NCBI GenBank assembly: GCA_905235735.1
Contig: CAJOMU010000015.1
Coordinates: forward strand, 1 to 54,344
Length of the DNA stretch: 54,344 nucleotides
DNA from: an uncultured Synergistales bacterium
GTDB lineage: Bacteria > Synergistota > Synergistia > Synergistales > Aminobacteriaceae
Direction of reading: 5' to 3'
In this document: piece by piece, positions 17,488-26,200 of the stretch
How positions within the stretch are numbered: the first letter of the stretch is position 1
Layout: every line of letters begins with the position of its first letter
Program-made: the position numbers and the translations under genes
Notes under the pieces: generated by a model
Database searches by the model: none
Seen by the model: only the letters and a program-made list of their open reading frames with translations
Told to the model about the DNA's origin: nothing

Positions 17488-18605
17488 GTGCTTTCACTTT
17501 TCGCTTTAGGTCTTCTTCGTTTCGATTGCCATTCCCGATTCATATTGCGATTCTGATTCTGCTTCTGCTTCTTGGCTTTGGGTTTGGTCTTCGGCTTCGG
17601 TGATGATTCCGATTTTGATGTCGATGCTCTAAATGATTTCGCATTCACTCTCATGTTACGTCTCGCCTGCTTCGCCTTCTCTAATCTTTCAATCCGTTCC
17701 TGTGCCGCCTTCTTCTTTGCCGCCATCTCCTTATCTACTCCCCATTCTTCTCCGTTGAGCACTGCCTCTTTGAAGTCAGGGAATTCTGATATTAGAACAG
17801 GAACAAGCCTACCTGAAGGAAATCTGATGTTCACTCGTTCATTTCCTATGTCTAAACTCTCAAGCGTATATGTCCCCTGCTCCGTCTTTATCTTCGTGCC
17901 TGGTCCGGGTAATTTCGCCCACATCTCTGAATACAATTCCTGCTCATATGACATGCAGCACATTAATCTTCCGCATAAGCCTGATATCTTCGTCGGATTC
18001 AATGCACTCCTCTGTTCCTTCACTATCTTTATGCTTATTGGTGAAAATCCCCTCAGCCAGTAACTACAGCAGCATGGACGACCGCATGACGCAATTCCCT
18101 TCACTATGCGCGCCTCATCCCGAAGTCCTATCTGACGCATCTCAATTCGAGTCCTGAATTCATGTGCAAGGTCTCTCACGTATGCACGAAAATCTACACG
18201 CTGTTCTGACGTGAAATAAAAATACAGCCTCTTACGGTCAAGAATATATTCAACGTCTACAAGTTTCATGTTGATGCCATGAGACACAAGAATTTCCCGC
18301 GCCCTCAAAAGCACATCTTCTTCATCATTACGGCACATGTAATATTCTTCTATGTCATTTATATCAGCTTCCTTTACAAACTCAACATCCTGTAGCATTG
18401 CCTCTGTCGTCTCTTCATATTGTGAGGCTTCTGACCTGTATCTTTCTTCCTGTTCTCCTGTCAGCATTCCTCTTTTAAGACCCATTTCATAACCTCTCGA
18501 TGTCTTGAGTACTAGCCACCTGTTATGATTAAGCTGCTCTTCATCTTTCAGTCTCATTAAACCCAAGTATCTGGGCTTACCAAATATCGTTAAGTATATG
18601 CTCAA
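17472..18605 (-). CDS. ricT: PSP1 domain protein RicT/YaaT
   Basis: A 377-residue cytoplasmic protein. The PSP1 domain (~1-270) carries the Cys clusters CGRPCCCSYWL and CGRLMCCMSYE, which in Bacillus bind an Fe-S cluster in the Ric/Y-complex acting with RNase Y. The last ~90 residues are a Lys/Ser/Gln-rich basic tail that may touch RNA. The gene starts with TTG at 18605 inside the end of holB (29-base overlap). The order tmk-yaaR-holB-yaaT is also that of Bacillus. Confidence 0.9.
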   Translation of the reverse strand: MSIYLTIFGKPRYLGLMRLKDEEQLNHNRWLVLKTSRGYEMGLKRGMLTGEQEERYRSEASQYEETTEAMLQDVEFVKEADINDIEEYYMCRNDEEDVLLRAREILVSHGINMKLVDVEYILDRKRLYFYFTSEQRVDFRAYVRDLAHEFRTRIEMRQIGLRDEARIVKGIASCGRPCCCSYWLRGFSPISIKIVKEQRSALNPTKISGLCGRLMCCMSYEQELYSEMWAKLPGPGTKIKTEQGTYTLESLDIGNERVNIRFPSGRLVPVLISEFPDFKEAVLNGEEWGVDKEMAAKKKAAQERIERLEKAKQARRNMRVNAKSFRASTSKSESSPKPKTKPKAKKQKQNQNRNMNREWQSKRRRPKAKSESTKKEG

Positions 18606-19317
18606 TTTCTATGCTTCTTTCTTCTGTTTTATCTGTTTTATCTGTTTTATCTTTAAGTGTCAGTATTATTATGTCGCTCATCATTGCAGGCGATAAATTC
18701 TTCCTGTCGTTTAAGAGTTTCAATCTGTATATCTTATCTGCAAGAACAAAATTATTCTCATTCACCGCATAGTTCGTCCATGCTTCAAGGTCTACTGCTA
18801 TAATGTCAGCATCTTTCTTCCGTGATAACCATTCAAGCCATTCTGATTCACTCTCTGGAGGCTTCGATGATTCAACTTTCTCATCAGACATAAGAACACT
18901 GAAGCGAGACCTGCTCTTGAGAGTTCCAAGAAAGAATTTTGCATCGTCCATCAGGAATAATATATATGCATGTTCTGGTGGTTCCTCTGAAATTTTCAGC
19001 AGACTATTTCCTGCATTCGGATTCAATCTTCCGGCATTCATTATTACCCCGAAACGCCTTGATGATTCTAACGGCATCAATGCAATATCCTGAATCAAAT
19101 TCCTGCACGTATCTATGTCTGGTGCTTTGTCTCTTCCTATTACCATTAAATCAGGGTGTGATGACCTGTAACTTCCGAGAATAATTTTTGCAAGCGACTG
19201 TATTATCTCTTCATGCCATTTTGACGGCGATACTATTGCTCTCGTATGCGGAATATTTCCCGCTTCAGTCTCACGTAATATATCCTGCCACCTTACATTA
19301 AAAGCGAGATTAGACAA
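18577..19317 (-). CDS. holB: DNA polymerase III delta' subunit, short form
   Basis: A 246-residue clamp-loader-like protein. The recognisable core is PNAGNSLLKISEEPPEHAYILF followed by FFLGTLKSRSR, the sensor region of delta'. It is clearly shorter than the usual ~320 residues and lacks the N-terminal zinc ligands and a P-loop; delta' does not need ATPase activity. A threefold 9-base repeat near the 3' end encodes KTD repeats and keeps the frame. Overlaps yaaR and ricT at its two ends. Confidence 0.82.
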   Translation of the reverse strand: MSNLAFNVRWQDILRETEAGNIPHTRAIVSPSKWHEEIIQSLAKIILGSYRSSHPDLMVIGRDKAPDIDTCRNLIQDIALMPLESSRRFGVIMNAGRLNPNAGNSLLKISEEPPEHAYILFLMDDAKFFLGTLKSRSRFSVLMSDEKVESSKPPESESEWLEWLSRKKDADIIAVDLEAWTNYAVNENNFVLADKIYRLKLLNDRKNLSPAMMSDIIILTLKDKTDKTDKTEERSIEIEHILNDIW

Positions 19318-19763
19318 CCTTTTATTTCCTCCATTATCGAAAGTGCCTTCGTTCTGTCGCCTTCATATTTGAATGCCTCTTCTAGTTCATCCATCATCTT
19401 CTCCGTACGCTCAATCGTGATGTAAAGTTTCCGGTCAGTCCTTCGCCACCTCATATCACGCTTGATTCGCAATCCCTGTGATGCTCGTCTGAGAAGTTCA
19501 GTTAGTACACTTCGGTATTCCTCGATTAGTCTTCCGCCTGGAAAAACTGATAATCTGTCCGAGAGTTCATATAACTGGTCAAGCAAATCTTCAAGCTCTG
19601 AACTCTCCATTGCTGACTCAAACGAAAACGGATTTGCACTCGTGATTGATTCTGCTGGTGATGAATGATAACCTGTGCTTGAACCTCCAGATTCGATTCG
19701 CGTCTGAGGTGATGATGATGGGGCATTCCCTCCACTGCGTTTTATCTGAACTGGCCCGCTCAT
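19293..19763 (-). CDS. yaaR: YaaR family protein (DUF327)
   Basis: A 156-residue protein with a Ser/Gly-rich N-terminal third and a helical C-terminal part (ELEDLLDQLYELSDRLSVFPGG, LRRASQGLRIKRDMRWRR, KLYITIERTEKMMDELEEAF). This and its place between tmk and holB match Bacillus YaaR, whose role is unclear. It overlaps both neighbours by a few bases. Confidence 0.78.
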   Translation of the reverse strand: MSGPVQIKRSGGNAPSSSPQTRIESGGSSTGYHSSPAESITSANPFSFESAMESSELEDLLDQLYELSDRLSVFPGGRLIEEYRSVLTELLRRASQGLRIKRDMRWRRTDRKLYITIERTEKMMDELEEAFKYEGDRTKALSIMEEIKGCLISLLM

Positions 19764-20335
19764 AATCTCTTCTCCAGTTCCAATTTTATCTTCGCAAACA
19801 CTTCGTCTTCTTTCATGTCCGAACAGTGAATCACAATATAGCCTTCAAGATTAAGATAGCAATCTGATACACGCTTCATGAGGGATAAACCTTCGGATTC
19901 AAATTTGTCTTGCGAATTATGACGCTCAAGCACTCTCGAATATGCAAGCTCAGGATTTATTTCAAGCAATATCTTCACGTCAGGCTCAGGGAATTTACAC
20001 GAGGCTATTATGTTCTTCACATACGACAGATTAAGGCCATGACCTCCGCACTGATACGCAAGTGTAGAATCATTATAGCGTTCGCAGATTACATTATGAC
20101 CTTCATTGAGTTCAGGAAGAATTATTCGCTTCAAATGTTCGGCTCTGTCTGCAAGGAACAATAACAGCTCTGACATCGGAGATATTCCCCTGCTCGAAAG
20201 TATGAACTCCCTGAATGAATACGGCTCATATGTCCGTATCGTCTTCACGTGAGTGCGTCCTTCAAGCCATTCTGATAGTCTCTTTGATTGTGTCGATTTC
20301 CCGCAACCGTCAATGCCTTCAATCGTTATGAACAT
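19760..20335 (-). CDS. tmk: Thymidylate kinase
   Basis: A 191-residue kinase making dTDP from dTMP. P-loop MFITIEGIDGCGKSTQSKRL at the N-terminus; ERYNDSTLAYQCGGHGL is the conserved dTMP-binding DR(Y/F) region; the lid region is short. Length is slightly below the usual ~205. The start overlaps the end of the S55 peptidase gene by 17 bases. Confidence 0.93.
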   Translation of the reverse strand: MFITIEGIDGCGKSTQSKRLSEWLEGRTHVKTIRTYEPYSFREFILSSRGISPMSELLLFLADRAEHLKRIILPELNEGHNVICERYNDSTLAYQCGGHGLNLSYVKNIIASCKFPEPDVKILLEINPELAYSRVLERHNSQDKFESEGLSLMKRVSDCYLNLEGYIVIHCSDMKEDEVFAKIKLELEKRL

Positions 20336-22019
20336 TAATTAACCTCTTCATCATTCCATCGATGAAATATTCCGTGCTGTATATCTTCAATGTACCCTCT
20401 TTGATTCTTCGCGCTTTCGTCTCACTGAGATATTCCTGTTCCTCGGGTAACAAATCGGGTTCATGGTCTGCATTCCTGTTATTCCTATTCTTAATGGCCT
20501 TCTTCAATGCTTCGGTTAAATTGTCATTGTTCAGCTCAATTATTAGTTCGTTGTTCGCATCAATGGCTTTAAGTTCAGACAGCATTCTTGAGAGACTGTT
20601 TATGCTTTTCAGTCCTTCCTCGATTGCCGCAGATGATAATGGCTCAACACTTCCTCCGCGAACAATAAGCTCCGTTACTCCCGATGCACTCTTCGGTATT
20701 GTCATCTTGAATTTATGTTCCGTTACGCCTTTTCTCCATTCCCGTAATTTCACCTTCACTTCTATCTCTTCTCCTGCCTTTGCACTCTTCACTGTCTCTA
20801 TGTCCTCAATGATTAACACTTTGGGTAATTGTGTCGCCTCAACAGTAACAGTGAATCCTACAGGCATTGTATCCTTGAATGGCTGAGTGAGATACGCATT
20901 GATTATCTTTGTCGCCTGAGTGAATGCATCTGAGATTATATTTTCCTCAGAGAAGAATATCTCATTTCTTGACCAGCCTTTCGGTACGTTCTTGCCGTCT
21001 ATGCTAATCATTACGCACATTGTTCCCTGACCTTTACGTCCCCATGCTTCCTCTGCTAGTGCCGTGAATACTCCTGATAGTAACGTATGACTCATGAATT
21101 CATCTGCCGCAACACGGAAATTGAATTTTTTCTCGGTCTTTGAATCTAAATCACGAAACACAAAACTTCCAGGTATAGACTGCGCATAGTATCCGAATTT
21201 ACCTCCTATAGCTGCTTCTCTGTCCTGCGTTACCGTTCCTATTATGCCCTCCGCACTCGCTAGCTTAAAAGGGAATTCGTAACTGTCTATCGTGTCATGA
21301 ATGAATGTCTTTGCGGCCATGTATGACACATTCCCTCTCTTCAATAATGAATGTCCGAACGCAAGAAATCTTCCATGCTTATCGACTGCCGTAACTACTC
21401 CTACAGCACCTACTTCAACATCTCCCCACACAAGCAATGCTGAAATCGAATCACCGGGACGCAATGATGTGTCTGTGATTCCTGTCATGCCTGATGACGA
21501 TGTTATTCCCTGTACCGCATTTATTCCAAGAGATGAAAGCATATCCTTCAATGCTGGAGTGTTTATGTTAAGCCCTGATACACTGAATGTATCTGTAAGT
21601 GTCTCATTAGTTCTGTCTGAAAGTTCATCCGGGTAATCGAATATCCTTATCATTGATTCAATCGGCGTTACTAGCGCAAATTTCTGCGTGCTCTTCTCCC
21701 ACCCTGAACGTACTGCTCCTGCAAGTCTGCCGTTAATGTACAATGGTGAACCTGACATACCTTGTGAAAGTTTATGCGGGCCTGTGAATTGAATCAAAAT
21801 CTCGTCTGTGAGTTCAACTCCTGGTTTCGTCTGGGATATGCTGATTATCTTTACTGGGAGCTTAACCCTCGTATATCCCTTCAAGACCGTCAGAACATAT
21901 CCATTCATGCCGGGCTTTATGTTTCTTACCGGAATAATTTCTTCATCAGGAGTAAACGCAGATGCACATGATGACATTAAAAACAGAATCAATAACGCAT
22001 AAATTTTTCTCATTTTCAT
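20319..22019 (-). CDS. SpoIVB-type S55 peptidase domain protein, probable lipoprotein
   Basis: A 566-residue exported protein. The N-terminal signal ends in LMSSC, a lipobox. The S55 core holds the catalytic Ser in LSQGMSGSPLYINGRLAGAV and a candidate His in FLAFGHSLL. S55 peptidases include SpoIVB, which triggers sigma factor activation in spore formers. No spore genes are seen here, so a different envelope role is likely. C-terminal ~200 residues are helical with no recognised domain. The ATG overlaps the prfB stop by four bases. Confidence 0.82.
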   Translation of the reverse strand: MKMRKIYALLILFLMSSCASAFTPDEEIIPVRNIKPGMNGYVLTVLKGYTRVKLPVKIISISQTKPGVELTDEILIQFTGPHKLSQGMSGSPLYINGRLAGAVRSGWEKSTQKFALVTPIESMIRIFDYPDELSDRTNETLTDTFSVSGLNINTPALKDMLSSLGINAVQGITSSSGMTGITDTSLRPGDSISALLVWGDVEVGAVGVVTAVDKHGRFLAFGHSLLKRGNVSYMAAKTFIHDTIDSYEFPFKLASAEGIIGTVTQDREAAIGGKFGYYAQSIPGSFVFRDLDSKTEKKFNFRVAADEFMSHTLLSGVFTALAEEAWGRKGQGTMCVMISIDGKNVPKGWSRNEIFFSEENIISDAFTQATKIINAYLTQPFKDTMPVGFTVTVEATQLPKVLIIEDIETVKSAKAGEEIEVKVKLREWRKGVTEHKFKMTIPKSASGVTELIVRGGSVEPLSSAAIEEGLKSINSLSRMLSELKAIDANNELIIELNNDNLTEALKKAIKNRNNRNADHEPDLLPEEQEYLSETKARRIKEGTLKIYSTEYFIDGMMKRLINVHND

Positions 22020-23129
22020 TGTCTCTCTCTTGCTTTCTGACTGAGATATTCCATTATGAAATCATTTATATCTCCGTCCAATACTGATTGTATATTTCCC
22101 TTCTCAAAGTTAGTCCTGTGATCCTTCACCATTGTATACGGGTGCAGAACATAACTTCGTATCTGACTTCCCCATGTCGATTCTTTCTTCTCGCCTACCA
22201 CCGATGATAATTCCTCTTCTCGTTCTCGCAATGCTAGTTCATACAGTCTGCTCTTCAGGACATGCATACATACCTGACGATTCATGTGCTGACTTCTTTC
22301 GTTCTGACACGTTACGACTATTCCCGTTGGAATGTGCGTGATTCGCACTGCTGAATCTGTCCTGTTCACGTACTGACCTCCTGCACCTGATGCCCTGAAC
22401 GTATCGACCTTCAAATCTTCGGGCTTAATCTCAACGTCAACATCATCACTGAATTCCGGCGACACTAACACTGATGCAAAGCTGGTGTGTCTTCTGTGCG
22501 CAGAATCGAACGGTGATATTCGCACAAGTCTGTGAACTCCTCGCTCTGCTTTCAGGAAGCCGTATGCATATTCTCCCTGCACTAATATCGTCGCACTCTT
22601 GATACCGTCTCCTTCATCTGTTGTTGCCTCTATTACATTAGTCTTGAAGTTCTCGCGTTCACAGTAACGAAGGTACATGCGCATCAACATTCCAGCCCAG
22701 TCCTGCGAATCTAAACCTCCAGACCCTGAATGAATCATTAAGATTGCGTTCGATGAATCATGAGGTTCATTGAGGAGCAATAAGAGATTCAAACGTTCGA
22801 GTTCATTCTTGAGTTCTGAAGCTCTCTGTGTGAATTCTGATTCGAGTTCTGCATCTTCAGTTTCATCAAGAAGTTCTGAGAGTGTGATTAACTCTTCATA
22901 CTCTGAATGAATGTGCCTGCTGTTTTCGAGTTTTGCATTTACTGATGATAATTCCTTCAGCGTATCTTCATGGCCTTCGGAGTTCCAGAAGTCAGGCTGA
23001 GATGTTATGCGGGTGAGTTCATGTGATTTTGCTTCGAGGGCTTCAAGGTCAAAGACTGTCCTGCCACGTTTGAATTGACGTATGCAGTTCTTCCAGTTCT
23101 GTTTTGAGATTTGGGTTCATTAAATTCAT
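22016..23129 (-). CDS. prfB: Peptide chain release factor 2, programmed +1 frameshift
   Basis: RF2 terminates translation at UGA and UAA. The start ATG 23129 has AAAGG 5 bases upstream. After 26 codons the frame meets CTT TGA C (23054-23048); shifting +1 gives VFDLEALEAKSHEL and the rest of the protein, about 370 residues in all. The SPF codon-recognition motif (ISPFDSAHRRHTSF) and the GGQ motif (ASGAGGQYVNRTDSAVRITH) are intact. The in-frame TGA is autoregulatory: low RF2 raises frameshifting. The Shine-Dalgarno-like stimulator before the site is weaker than in E. coli (CAGGA). First gene of the six-gene minus operon. Confidence 0.93.
23048..23054 (-). promoter_or_regulatory. prfB recoding site (CTTTGAC)
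   Basis: Slippery CUU codon followed by UGA C on the minus strand, at codon 26/27, with CAGGA a few bases upstream as the stimulating element. Standard RF2 autoregulation. Confidence 0.88.
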
Positions 23130-23184
23130 TTTGCCTTTCAGATTTATATTTAATTTTCTGAAATGATAACACACAGGGATAAAT

Positions 23185-23213
23185 AAAAAACCCCGCTCAA
23201 TAAGAACGGGGCA
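23185..23213 (-). terminator. Terminator of the giant surface protein gene
   Basis: On the minus strand, GCCCCGTTC pairs with GAGCGGGG across a short loop and is followed by TTTTTTATTT, just after the stop at 23229. Confidence 0.8.
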
Positions 23214-23228
23214 TGAATAAATCCTAAA

Positions 23229-26200
23229 CTACTTTCTGCGCTTTGAGATTAAAGACAATCCCATAAGAGCGAGAACGTAAATGCTGAATCCTGAATCACA
23301 TCCGCCGCCACCGCTGCTTCCTGGTGCAGAATTATTATTGTTGTCAGGAGTCGGTGACGGAGTTGGTGATGGAGAAGATGCAACAGTAGTGATGACTGGA
23401 GCGTAAGTTTTTCCCGGTTCCATGTAAGCGGCAATATTGATGTGCTTATTGGCAGGGACAGTTGTGATTTCATTTCCGTCATCATCAAGGAATTTGTATG
23501 CGTCTTCAGTATCACTTGCTGAGTCGAACACATTTGCACTTGCAGAAGTATTTTCGCTCATCATGTGAAGTACGATATTTGTGCCTGCTTCTGCGTTACT
23601 GAGAGTAACAGCGAACACATAAACTCCCTGTCTTGTGACCACGATAATGGGAAGGACACCGACTACAGTTTCATTTGAAGGTATAGCACTTCTGTCTTCA
23701 TCGCTGAGATCGGAAACATCGCGCTGACTACCGTATGAACTTTCCGGGAGCTCGAGAACTTCCGTACCAGATGAAAGGCCTAGTAACCCGATTATTCTTG
23801 AGCCAATGCTGTCGAGATTCAAAGGTGTAGTATCAGGTTTAACATTTCTTCCAGACGTAGGAGTTGGTTGAACATCATCACTCGGAGTTGGTGTAGGTCT
23901 GACATCATCACTGGGTGTAGGCGTTGGCCTGACATCATCGCTGGGCGTAGGCGTTGGCCTGACATCATCGTTGGGCGTAGGCGTTGGTCTGACATCGTCA
24001 CTTGGTGTAGGCGTTGGCCTGACATCGTCACTGGGCGTTGGTGTCGGTCTGATATCGTCACTGGGCGTTGGTGTCGGTCTGATATCGTCACTAGGCGTTG
24101 GTCTGACATCGTCACTCGGAGTTGGTCGGACGTCATCGCTCGGAGTCGGTCGAACGTCATCGCTTGGTGTTGGTCTAATATCATCGCTTGGAGTCGGTTT
24201 GACATCATCACTCGGAGTTGGGTTAGGATTCGGTTGAACATTATCATCATCATCATCATTCGGTGCAGGTGTAGGTGTTGGTGTTGGCGTAGGTGTAGGT
24301 TGAACAGGCCGAATCTTAGCGAGTATCAGTTCCACATCTTTTTGTGTAGCCTCTGCTGTTATGATTGGTGAATATGTTCCTTCTCCGAAATACGCAACAA
24401 CGTTGATGTATTCATCACCTGAAATTACACTGCAGGGGAATCCGTCATCATCAACGAATAACATTCTGTCATTCTTCAGCGTATCTTCTACCTCTGTCTC
24501 TGGCATAGGAACTGCTGAAACATTCACAATCTCTGCATCTTCCTTCGCAATTTCGCCTGATACAAAGAATATTGATGTTCCAGGATTCGTGACATTCTCA
24601 ATCGGCACTCTGAACATGTAGAAACCTGCATAATTCACTTCAAACTCAGGAAGGACTACGGCAAGGAGCTGCGGAGTATCCATGTTGATTAAGTCAGCAC
24701 TGAGCTTATTGAACGCCTGAACAGCATCAACTGAAGTTGTTATGTCATAATAAATTCCGTCAACAAATTCCTCCACATCACCAAGATTCAGATTATACAT
24801 GTAATTGGATATTGCCTCATTAGCCATGTCTGAAGTGTAATCAGGCATCGCGAATCTCGGATACACTGATAATCCCTCAACACCGACATCTTTACTCTCT
24901 TCATCGTATTCAGGTGTTGGTTCAGGTTCAGGGGCTGGATACGGTGATTCATACTCATCGCCTTTACTTCCGTTTCTGTCCTGCGAGACCATTGCGCGAA
25001 GTTCATTGATGAAAGCGTCAACATCATCAGTGAGTCCCGGAACTCCACCTTTATCATCAGCTACCCAGATTTCACGTGCGTATGTTGAACTATAACCATA
25101 TGACAGCGTGAACGTAGTCATGCCTGCTTTAAGTGCCGTCAGCATAATCGATACGTTAGAGTATGTTGTATTGAGAACATCCATGCTTACGATTGATGTG
25201 TTTCCGACAAAGGGCATTGGCGTTCCGTAATTACGATTGAGGATAATGTTGATGTCCTTCACTTCACCGGCCTTCATCACGAGTGGCAAATAGTCATCGG
25301 TAACCAGTCCGCCCCAACTGCGAACATATTCACTGTCTGAGTTCCATGCTCTGTCGTTGTCGAATCTCCACCGATAAGTTATACCATCTTCTTCAAAATA
25401 CACATAAATGTTCTCAATCCCGGATGCAGGATATTCAAGTTCAATAGTTCCGTTTGTACCCGAAGCACTTGCCAGAAGGCTGCTGCCGTAGTAATCAGCC
25501 CTTCCGAAGACCTGAATGTCTACACTGGTTACGTCAGGAGTGATTTTATTATCAGATGAGTCAACGAAGCCATATCTTATTTCAGTAACATTGAGGCCAT
25601 TCATCGAGAGTTCAACATAAGGTTTGCGTGTGTCGAGCTGTTCCTGAGGAGTTTTTGCTTTGCTCGCCTGGATGTCGTAACTTCCATCATTGATGAGGCT
25701 GTCGGTGAACTTCCATTCGATATGTACATCTTGATTGGGCGTTCTGTAAAGCTCACAATAGTATCTAACTCTCCACATCATTCTATGTGTATTCTCTGAG
25801 AAATAGTTGTATAAATCCGTCGGATAAAGCTCGCGTGTTTCGTAAGGTTCCGGATCACCTGACACATAGGCATACAGCGTACCTCTCAGCTTTTCTCTAA
25901 GCGTTTCCCAATCGCCATCCCAGTTAATATTTTCTCTGGTTAGTGTGATACGGCGTGATTCAAAACCGGAATTCTTATAATTTGGCCTGCCCTCAATCAA
26001 CGGGATAATTACAGCAGGATTGTCTTCGTATGAAACTTCAAGATCACTGCTTTCAATGACAACATCAGGATCAGGATCAACATCGGGCATTGTTCCCTCA
26101 ATGACACGAATTTTACGTTGAGTTGCATAGTATTGCTGCGTGCCGTCTGAATAAACATTCTCTGGGTTATGTGCAATAAAACTTATTGTAGTTTCTCCGG

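Noticed and set aside
18624-18650. Threefold 9-base repeat in holB
   Set aside because: Unit is a multiple of three, so it cannot switch the frame; only KTD copies would change.
23049-23051. Premature stop in prfB as a pseudogene mark
   Set aside because: It is the CTT TGA C programmed frameshift site, and the rest of RF2 is intact.
23868-24371. Plus-strand open frames rich in Gly/Val/Ser and Arg/Trp opposite the PT-repeat region
   Set aside because: Mirror of the low-complexity coding repeat of the giant protein; no start signals and no family likeness.
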